Shown: positions 56,766 through 64,000 of the stretch, piece after piece
Numbering within the stretch: the first letter of the stretch is position 1
Layout: every line of letters begins with the position of its first letter
Source: Cotesia glomerata
Lineage: Eukaryota; Arthropoda; Insecta; Hymenoptera; Braconidae
Reading direction: 5' to 3'
Assembly (NCBI RefSeq): GCF_020080835.1
Contig: NC_058160.1
Location: 17,285,152 to 17,349,151, forward strand
DNA: 64,000 nucleotides
Position numbers and translations under genes: made by a program
The notes under the pieces: generated by a model
Database searches by the model: none
What the model was told of the DNA's origin: nothing
Seen by the model: only the letters and a program-made list of their open reading frames with translations

Positions 56766-57317
56766 TCATCGTGGCTTTCTTTTGGCCTGGGCCCGGGTTA
56801 GGTAGCGCGGTTCGGGAGGTTCGTCGGGTTCTAGATTCACGGTGTCCAGGTTTTTGGATATTAGGTTTTCAGGGTCAAGGTTTTCATGATAAGGTTTCAG
56901 GTCTTTCAGGTGCGCGATACAAGTTTTCTCCTCTTTGGAGACTTCATAAACCGAAGGCCCGATGATTTTAGTAATTGTATACCCTGTGCTAAACTTTTCC
57001 GCTAATTTCGCTGCGAAATTGTCAGCCGTGGATGATAGATGGTGTTCTCGCTTACAAACAAGATCCCCGACGGCCGGTTGCCAAGAACCTCGCTTTTTAT
57101 CGTAGTGTTTGGCCTGCTGGCCATATGCTTTGGCTAGGTTTACGTTTACGAGTTCGATAGTTTCGTTCAAGGTTTGTACTACGCGTGGCACATGTAGTGT
57201 TCGCGGTTTGCCGGTTCTCGTTGTGATTTCACCGATACAGGGGGTTGGATTTCGCGACCGTAGTTCAAATACGCGTAGAGAACTCGGTTGAGTCGTGCTT
57301 CGCGGTATTGTAAGCAA
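56766..57317 (-). pseudogene. Gypsy integrase C-terminal part, frameshifted
   Basis: It continues the integrase in another frame after a shift near 57270-57300. LRVFELRSRNPTPCIGEITT, VNLAKAYGQQAKHYDKKRGS, VGDLVCKREHHLSSTADNFA and the tail FSTGYTITKIIGPSVYEV form the usual Gypsy integrase tail that positions the complex on DNA. Ends EPRYLTRAQAKRKPR at 56766. Confidence 0.85.
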
Positions 57318-58596
57318 ACATTAATTCGGGTATGAGTTTGTCCCAGTGTCTCTGGTTGGCACCCACGAATTGAGCAATCATTGTCCCGATGACGCGATTT
57401 GTTCGTTCGACCGGGTTACATTGCGGAGAGTACGGGGGGGTTCGTACGTGTTTAATATGGAAATCTTTCAGTAGCGACGTGAATTCTTTACTAATGAATG
57501 GGGTTCCATTGTCAGTGATGACTGTCTCTACCCTTCCAAATCGTAACACTACATGTTCCTTAAAGACCCGAGCGATCGCCGACGCCTTTTGTTGCCGGAT
57601 TGGGTGAACTTCAGTCCATGTGGTGAATTTGTCTTGGAAGACAACGAGGTAAGACATTCCATTCGACGATCGCGGCTTTGATCCGATTATATCAGCTGAG
57701 ACGACAGCCCATGGACGAGTGGCTGGAATTGTGCCCATCGGCGCGGATGGTGGTTGTTGCGAGGGCTTATATGCTTGACACTTGATGCATCGTCGTACAT
57801 ATCTAGTTATTTCTGCTCTCATTCGCGGCCAGTAGTAGCTTCGGGATATTCTAGCAATCGTTATTGCGATGCCGCCGTACCCTGCCGAAGGAAAGTCATG
57901 ATTCTCTCTCAGGATTTTATCAACGCCTGCCGCAGGAATACATAACTTCCACGTGTCCCCTCGGTCGGTATAGTCCAAGCTATGATATACGTGTCGATAT
58001 AATAACCCGTTTTTTATGCAATACTCTGCGTATCTCTGTGGATCATTTTCTACGCCTCTTTTTATGCGTTCGTACCATGCGTCGCCTAGATCTAATGATT
58101 CTATCACGAGCTGACTCCTGGGACTATCAGCTTCGTTGTCGTTACTCGGTTGGCTGCGTGATAGCGCGTCTGCCACTTTATTCCATTTTCCTTTTCGGTA
58201 TACTACGTCGAAGTCGTATTGCTGTAAGAACAGACTCCATCTCGCTACGCGCCCGCTCGGACTTTCCATCGTTCTGAGCCACTTCAGTGACTGGTGATCC
58301 GTAATGACCGTGAACGCATACCCTTCGAGGTATGGTCTCATTTTCCGGATCACCCAGACCACTGCGAGGCATTCTTTCTCGGTCATGGTGTAATTTTTCT
58401 CGGCTTTGTTCAACGATCGGCTCGCGTAGGCAATTACTTTTTTGGCACCGTCCTGTTCCTGTGTTAAAACGGCACCTATCCCTACGTCACTAGCGTCGGT
58501 TTGAACGGAGAAGCTTTTTGAGAAGTCCGGGGCGGCTAATATTGGCGTGGTTTTCAAGCACTTTTTTAATTCTTCGAACGCGGTTTGCTCTGTCAC
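57265..58596 (-). pseudogene. Gypsy RNase H and integrase core
   Basis: In frame with the RT segment but separated from it by a TAG at 58602-58600. RNase H: FSVQTDASDVGIGAVLTQEQ, YTMTEKECLAVVW, ITDHQSLKWL. Integrase: zinc-binding region with ENHDFPSAGYGG and CIKCQAYKPS, then the DDE core (SADIIGSKPR, ITDNGTPFIS, PQCNPVERTNR). The frame is lost after ELMFAYNTAKHDSTEF. Confidence 0.9.
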
Positions 58597-58599
58597 CTC

Positions 58600-60153
58600 C
58601 TATCTCCATTTCTTTCTCTTCTGGAGCAGAGAGGTGAGCGGTTTGGTCCGGTCAGCGCAGTTTGGAATGAACCTCCTATACCAGGAGATCATTCCGAGAA
58701 ACTGGCGCAATTCTTTCATGTTTCGCGGCGGTGCAATCTCGGTGATTGCCTTAAATTTTTCTGGGTCTGTCCGGATGCCTTGTCCATCGATGACATGGCC
58801 CAAATACACGGTGCTACTTTTTAAGAAGTGACTTTTTTCTCGGTTTATTTTCAGGTTCGCGGCGTGGAGGCGTTTCATAACCTCTCGCAGTATTCTCATG
58901 TGCTGTTCCAGCGTTTCGCTAATGATAATAATATCATCAAGATAAACGACTACGTATGGTTCGAGGTCAGCGCCGATTACTTCATACATTACGCGTTGGA
59001 ATGTTGCGGGAGCAGAATGTAACCCAAAAGGCATGACACAGAACTGGAAAAGTCCACGATCAGGGATGGTGAACGCAGTGATTGCTTTACTGTTGGCCTC
59101 CAGTGGTATTTGCCAGTAACCGCTCTTCAAGTCAATCGTACTAATTACTTTTGCTTTTCGCAGTTTGTCCAGTGACGCGTTTACATGGGGAATCGGAAAC
59201 GCATCTTTTTCGGATACGTCGTTTACTTTTCGAAAATCAACACAGAATCGATATTTTCTATCTTTTTTTCGAACTAACACGACAGGAGAATTCCAGGGGC
59301 TGTTAGAAGGTTCTATGATCCCATCCTCCAGCATTTTGTCGACTTCGGCATTCATGATTTCTTGCATTTTCGGGTTCTTCGGAAAGTAACGAGTTTTGAT
59401 CGGTTCTGTTCCGGGTTTGATCTTAATCCGGTGTTCCGCGCATTTAATCGGTCCCTGAATGTCTTGATCACGTCGGAGAAGTTCATCGATCTCCCGCTGC
59501 GCAGTTGTTTCGTTGTATTTAGTATCAAGTTCGTGGCAAGTGAAAGATGGGTGGCATTTGAGAAGTTGGTACCCCAATACGGTGAGATTATCCACTCCTA
59601 ACAGCATGTCATTCCCGTACGAGGGAATAATGTGAAACGGCAGGGCGAAAATTCGGTTGTCTTCGCGAATTTTAACCCACGCAGTGCCCGTAGTGCACAC
59701 TACATGCTGGCCGAGTGTTGTTCCCCTCACTGGTACCGAATTGTATTTTTCATACAATTTGTTTTGGCGGATAAAATCCCATACTTTCTGCGATATTACC
59801 GACGCTGTGGCCCCGGTATCCATTAGTGCGTGGATTGTCACTGTGCCAACCTCTATTTTCGCAAATGGACGCTTGTCCTCCGGTTTTAAGCTTCTTGGTG
59901 TGAACTGCTCGGTTGCGGTGTCGATTGGTTGGTTGGTTTGTTGACTGTCGCAGGATTGGGGGCTCCCTGGTAGTCTCTGGCTCGGTTCTGGGAGCTTGAA
60001 CCGGTCCTTGCTTCGTTTCCCTGTCGTGGGCACGGGCAATCTCGGGATAATGTGTCCAATTTTCCACATCGCATGCAGAATTTTACCCATCGGTTCGTGC
60101 ATTCTAGTTTCCGGTGCCCTTTTTGACGGCATCGCCAGCAATTCTCCCGCCAA
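58600..60153 (-). pseudogene. Gypsy protease and reverse transcriptase, ends at premature stop
   Basis: Overlaps the end of gag in another frame. Aspartic protease motif MDTGATASVIS at about residues 110-120. RT motifs follow: KDRKYRFCVDFRKVND, ISTIDLKSGYWQIPL, FQFCVMPFGLHSAPATFQR, the catalytic YLDDIII, and LGHVIDGQGIRTDPEK, then FLGMISWYRRFI. The frame stops at TAG 58602-58600, immediately before the RNase H part that continues in the same frame, so the stop is a disabling mutation. Confidence 0.92.
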
Positions 60154-61451
60154 TTGTATTCGAAGAGTTCGAGGGGTGTGTTTGGTTTCGTGGGGGCCGA
60201 GGTTTTCGCGGAGGTAGTTTTATTATCGCGGCGCGAGGAGGCTTTTTCCTGAACAGTGAGTTGTTCGAGCTCGCCTGCGAGTCGTAGAAACTCTGGGACA
60301 CTGGTAAACTCAGTTCGCTTCATGTATCGTCGGTATTCCGGTCTTAGATTCTGGTAGAGACGAGTGAGACGAGCTGAGGGCGACATTTGTCCATGCCTCT
60401 TCATGAGAGTCTGGATCCGGGTGGCGTATTCGGCTGCACTCTCTATTGGGCCCTGGACCCGATTCCGGATCTGCTCCTCCAATTCAAGTTCGAGGCCGGG
60501 AGGTAGATAAAACGCCTTGATGTCGGCGGTGAACTCGGCCCAGGACGCCCAGTCTCGTCTGTTGTTCCGATACCACAAGAGGGCCTTGTCTCGGAGGAGC
60601 ATGGGGATGCAGGGTATAAGATGGTCCATCTCATACCCGTAGCTCTCCGCCATCTCCTCGAGTCTTTCCAGGAAGTCCTCGAGGTCGCGTTCCCCCTTAA
60701 AAACGACGCCCCACTTTCGGACCAGGTCTCTTTGTCGAAGCTCGTCCGGGTCACTCCCGATTAAGGACTGTCGGGGGCGACTTTGTCCTGGCGTTCCGTG
60801 TTGCGACGAAACCGCTCTGGGTCGTGGGTTTTCGGGAATCCCCGGGTTGGACCGTCGGGTTCTGTCGTCGGAAGCCGGACGTTCGCGCTCTTCCCGCAGA
60901 ACTTGGTCACGGATCTCCTCGCGTAGCCGTGCGCGGGATTCCTCCTCGGCCCTTCTCCACTGTTCGACTTCGAGCCTCACTCGTTCCTCCTTTGCGTGTA
61001 ATTGAGCTTCGGCTCAATTAGGCCCGTCGCTCTTCGTTTTCGCGCAGGATTCGTGCTCGTATTTCGCCTCGCAGCTTTTCGCGTATCTCTCGTTCGGCTC
61101 GTTCCGTGACCTCACGGTTTTCCCTTTCCGCTTGCTCCCTTTCACGTCTTTCTCTGGCTTCGCTCTCCCTAGATTCACGCCTTTCCTGCTCTTCTCGTTC
61201 CCGAGCTGCTTGTTCTTCGGCCTCTCTCGCCGTAGCCTCGATTTCCTGCCGAACTTCCGCCTCTATTTCGCGACGAATCTCCGCCTATCTTTCGGCGCGA
61301 AGTTGGGTCTCATCGTCATCGGCCGCGTCGTGGGCTTCACTTCCGCTGCCTAACTCACTGCCTGCGTCACTCTCAGTGGCGTCACCCAGTTCGTCGAGGT
61401 CAGCTTCCGTCTTGTCTAAATCGGCAATGAGTCGATCGTAAGGTGGGGAAA
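59886..61451 (-). pseudogene. Gypsy gag
   Basis: 60980-59886 is open for 364 codons. A charged N-terminal helix (EQWRRAEEESRARLREEIRD) is followed by a retrotransposon gag capsid region (FKGERDLEDFLERLEEMAES, LLRDKALLWYRNNRRDWASW, RLTRLYQNLRPEYRRYM) and two knuckles (CWRCRQKGHRKLEC and the atypical CMRCGKLDTLSRDC). Upstream, 61451-60981 continues as Glu/Arg-rich coiled coil (REAEEQAAREREEQERRESR) broken by stops near 61288 and 61020. The 5' end is cut at 61451 by the MITE junction. Confidence 0.85.
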
Positions 61452-61735
61452 AAAATTAAAAAATTCAAGTTACCGATATGATTGTATATGATTTTCTGAA
61501 ATTAAAAAAAATATTTTGGAACGTACTTGGTGTGCGTCATTGTGTATTTCAATTTTTTCAAAGTCCTAGTAAATAGATTTTACGAATTTCATTAAATGTA
61601 AAATATTTTGCCACCACGCACACTAAATACGTTCCAAAATTTTTTTTTAATTTTTAAATTTACAACAAAATTTTTGTTAATTTCTGAAAGTCATATACAA
61701 TCATATAGTCTTATGAACGTGGGCTTGGCGCGATT
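61452..61735. mobile_element. Palindromic MITE remnant, left piece
   Basis: ACGTACTTGGTGTGCG, CGCACACTAAATACGTTCC and GGCGCGATT blocks match 7414-7908. The copy is interrupted at GCGCGATT by the HINE and resumes at 62546 (TTTACAGTGAAACTGTTTTT, to about 62577). Confidence 0.75.
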
Positions 61736-62545
61736 GTTAACTTCCCGCTAAGAAAATTGAAAATTTTCAAAAATCCGGAAGTTATTGTTTTTACCCCGTT
61801 TTTCGAAAATCGAGTTGTCATCAGATTTCGACGTTTTGAGGTCTTAGGAAGCTTCCCTGACTATTCCCGCGATGGTGTCTGTATGTATGTATGGATGTGT
61901 GTGTGTGTATGTATGTATGTAAACCTCTCATAACTCTTGAACGGCTTGACCGATTTGATCGCGGTTGGTGCCATTCGAAAGAGTTCGACTAAACTTAGAT
62001 TTTAAATACAAGTTGGACTGATTTGGACCGATATATTTTGAGAAATCTTAAAAAAAATTTTTCCAAATGTGGTTTTTTTTTAATAACTTCCAAACGGTTC
62101 GACCGATAAATTCCAAAAACTAATCAGCTCTTAACATAAAACCACGTCGATCGCCACCAATCTGGTCAGAATCGGTTGATTCGTTCGTGAGTTATCGTTA
62201 ACGAAAGAAATCGAAAAAAAGTGTTTTTTTCGAATTACACCGAAACTTTCGGTCATCAATTTTTGTTTAAAAATATATCATAGAATTTGAAAAACTGCGT
62301 CGAATGCCGCCAACCGCGTGAAAATCGGTTCATTCATTCAAAAGTTATTGCGGTTTGAAAATTCAAAAAATAGTGTTTTATTAAACTTCTATCAGACTTT
62401 TGAGCTCGGAGAGCTCAAAACTACACGAAAATCATATTTTTGAGCTCTTCGAGCTCAAAAACGTAATAGGCTTAATGTTGAGCGCTTAATTACGAAAGTA
62501 GCGGGAAGTTGCAGGGATGGCCTTCAGGGTCAACCGTTTTCCTAA
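61736..62545 (+). mobile_element. HINE (Helentron-associated element), complete copy
   Basis: The left end GTTAACTTCCCGCTA carries AACTTCCCGCTA (61739-61750). Its exact reverse complement TAGCGGGAAGTT (62499-62510) lies 35 bp before the right end, which closes AACCGTTTTCCTAA. Between them are a TG/TGTA microsatellite (about 61877-61920) and paired GAGCTC words (62404-62455). It is inserted between T residues of the MITE without duplication. A terminal repeat at one end with a subterminal partner, an internal microsatellite and T|T insertion are the hallmarks of HINEs. No ORF. Confidence 0.65.
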
Positions 62546-62640
62546 TTTTTTTACAGTGAAACTGTTTTTGTTCGGATTCAGTATTATGCTATAGCATGGA
62601 TAGTTCAAGCTGCCTTCCAGCTGTATTTAGAAAAAAAAAA

Positions 62641-62757
62641 AATTAGGAAAACGGTTGACCATCCCTGCAACTTCCCGCTAACTCCATACCTAAGCGCTCA
62701 ACATTCCACTTATTTTGTTTTTGAGCTCTTCGAGCCCAAAAATATAATTTTTGTCTT
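62641..62757 (-). mobile_element. HINE right end, inverted
   Basis: TTAGGAAAACGGTTGACC and CAACTTCCCGCTA, then GAGCTCTTCGAGC: the reverse complement of the right end of 61736-62545, about 95 bp away. Confidence 0.6.
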
Positions 62758-63265
62758 ATTGCATGTCTCATAGCGCGAAGCGCGTGAGGTTGTGCTTTAT
62801 ACTCGATTCGTCAAGGTCAAGCAATTTTGTGATCTTTAAATGCCTCTATCACAACCATATTACACTTATACAATTATATAAGTAGATGTACACCGAAAAA
62901 ACACTTGAATTAAACCATCTTTTACTTTCTAAAATCATTTCATGTTGCTATTTTGAAAAAAAAAACGTTTCGAAAAAAATTTTACGTGGACGTCCGGATG
63001 TCACCCCATTTTGGATGTACCAACGATTACTCCCGAACAAATTGATATTTCAAGACCGGACCTTTTTTATTAGTTTAAGAATTTGATGAACTGGGTCCGT
63101 ATTTCATAACAGTGGTCTAGTTTATGTATTTTTTAGGTAGATTTCATAGAAATCAATCTTTTGCATTGGTCCTCATGTCGGAATTTACTGGTAATTTTGT
63201 CGTAATATCTCTTAACTAGTCGAGTAAAGCTCAAAAATGACGTTAGTTAAAAAATTTATGACAGT
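62758..63265. other. Spacer, nothing recognised
   Basis: No credible gene. GGTCCTCATGTC near 63172 is shared with 37258. Confidence 0.4.
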
Positions 63266-63497
63266 CTTCGTTCACACGTCGAACTGACAACACGTATCGG
63301 TCTACGAGTATCGTACAGTGTGGTAAAGTTTTGTGTGCACAGCTAATCTAGTGTTGTTTCATTCGTGGAAATTGTTCAATAAAAATAAAATAGTTAACAC
63401 CAAAAGTTAAATACTGGGGTGGTGCAAATCTTCGCCCACTGCTGGTCTTCTCTGCCTTGAAGTTAGTGCTCTCTGACTACAGAGAGTGTTCTTCAAA
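63266..63497 (+). promoter_or_regulatory. Probable 5' UTR / internal promoter region of a LINE
   Basis: GC-richer sequence directly preceding the ORF1 ATG. LINEs carry internal promoters in this position. The exact element start near AGTCTTCGTTCACACG is uncertain. Confidence 0.4.
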
Positions 63498-64000
63498 ATG
63501 ACGACCCTCAACAGCGGTTACGCTAACGCGACCAAAAGTGAATTCTTCCCTACTAAAGATAATGCCATCCTGATTGACTCAGTAACAGATTTCTCAGTTA
63601 AAGACTATATTAAAGCCATTGCACAAAAAAAAGCTCCTGAAAATATCAGATTCGCATCAAAAATCTCTAATAGTCGTGTGTGTATTTATCTTGCAAAGAA
63701 AGAATTAGTACAAGAATTTGTTGAGACACACAAAACGATTACGATCGGATCACAGACACTAAATATCCGTGCACTGATAAACAAAAACAAACGTACTATA
63801 CTATCAAACGTGCCTCCGATAATCCCTCACAGCTACATTGCTGACCAATTACTCAAACTAAACATCGAAATTACTTCTTTCTCTTTCCTTCGTGTCGGGC
63901 TCAACGAACCTCGCTTTTCACGCATCATGAGTTTTCGCAGGCAAGTTTACATTAAAGCCGACGACGTCATCAAGATACCAGAAATACTTCAAATCTACTT
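63498..64000 (+). CDS. Non-LTR retrotransposon ORF1 (gag-like), cut by window end
   Basis: Open from ATG at 63498 to the window end (167 codons) with no stop. Reads MTTLNSGYANATKSEFFPTK, FSVKDYIKAIAQKKAPENIR, ISNSRVCIYLAKKELVQEFV, TIGSQTLNIRALINKNKR, LSNVPPIIPHSYIADQLLKL and RIMSFRRQVYIKADDVIKIP. This looks like the N-terminal, RRM-like nucleic-acid-binding region of ORF1 proteins of insect LINEs, with the 'NKRTILSNVPPIIP' and 'MSFRRQVYI' blocks. The zinc knuckles and ORF2 would lie beyond 64000. The clade (Jockey-like or related) cannot be fixed from this part. The intact frame suggests a young copy. Confidence 0.65.
   Translation, partial: MTTLNSGYANATKSEFFPTKDNAILIDSVTDFSVKDYIKAIAQKKAPENIRFASKISNSRVCIYLAKKELVQEFVETHKTITIGSQTLNIRALINKNKRTILSNVPPIIPHSYIADQLLKLNIEITSFSFLRVGLNEPRFSRIMSFRRQVYIKADDVIKIPEILQIY

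Larger units (their letters stand above)
53736..61451 (-). mobile_element. Gypsy LTR retrotransposon, 5'-truncated and mutated
   Basis: In - orientation: gag (61451-59886), pol (60153-56766), an extra ORF (56370-55483), a polypurine tract (GGGGAAGGAGGGG on the - strand, about 55445-55431) and a likely 3' LTR ending at 53736 with TGTAACGGG on the + strand. The element stops at 61451 against a MITE remnant, so leader and 5' LTR are missing. Pol has an in-frame stop and a frameshift; gag has two stops in its N-terminal part. Confidence 0.88.

Noticed and set aside
61106..61441. Ser/Arg-rich + strand frame of 111 codons
   Set aside because: Antisense of the Glu/Arg coiled coil of the Gypsy gag.
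1..64000. CRISPR arrays, bacterial operons, integrated polydnavirus segments
   Set aside because: No spacer-repeat structure, no prokaryotic gene organisation, and no viral gene family recognised; all sequence fits eukaryotic repeats plus one host gene.

Overview
This is nuclear DNA of an animal, almost certainly an insect. It is very AT-rich, intron-containing and packed with transposable elements. Only one host gene is recognisable: seven 3' exons of a cytospin-A (SPECC1L-like) gene on the + strand between 28477 and 51457. The mix of elements (R1-clade LINE, BEL/Pao, Gypsy, PIF/Harbinger, ISL2EU, Helitrons, MITEs) and the AT-richness fit a hymenopteran, possibly a parasitoid wasp. That placement is inference; no marker gene settles it.

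Layout. 1-1215: decayed 3' end of an R1-clade non-LTR retrotransposon. 4167-7352: a 3.2 kb element with ~690 bp inverted arms and no coding capacity. 7414-8440: a palindromic MITE joined to a 530 bp repeat. 9179-12789: a degenerate PIF/Harbinger element with both of its characteristic genes. 14909-15413: a Helentron-like non-autonomous element (HINE) running into a 100-N gap, followed by a LINE tail. 17804-19450: a decayed Mutator-like element. 20474-22864: a cluster of small foldback MITEs. 23195-27436: an apparently complete ISL2EU transposon with two convergent, uninterrupted genes, a THAP-DDE transposase and a SAP-SWIM-YqaJ exonuclease protein.

The cytospin gene follows. Its exons encode a long coiled coil and a C-terminal calponin-homology domain. 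Its 13.8 kb intron (29059-42869) holds nested MITEs, a 3.1 kb solo LTR, Helitrons and tRNA-derived SINE-like pieces. Its 6.4 kb intron (43837-50245) holds a young BEL/Pao retrotransposon in antisense orientation, with near-identical LTRs and matching flanking hexamers but most of gag missing. Downstream lie a tRNA-derived repeat, small duplicated repeats, a broken Gypsy element on the - strand (53736-61451) with an extra ORF in the env position, a HINE inserted into a MITE (61452-62577), and the 5' end of another LINE running off the window at 64000.

Apart from cytospin, which is expected to link actin and microtubules, nearly everything is mobile-element sequence at different stages of decay. 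The BEL/Pao and ISL2EU copies look youngest. The Harbinger, Mutator-like, R1 and Gypsy copies are broken. Nested insertions give a relative chronology. All counts and boundaries were made by eye.
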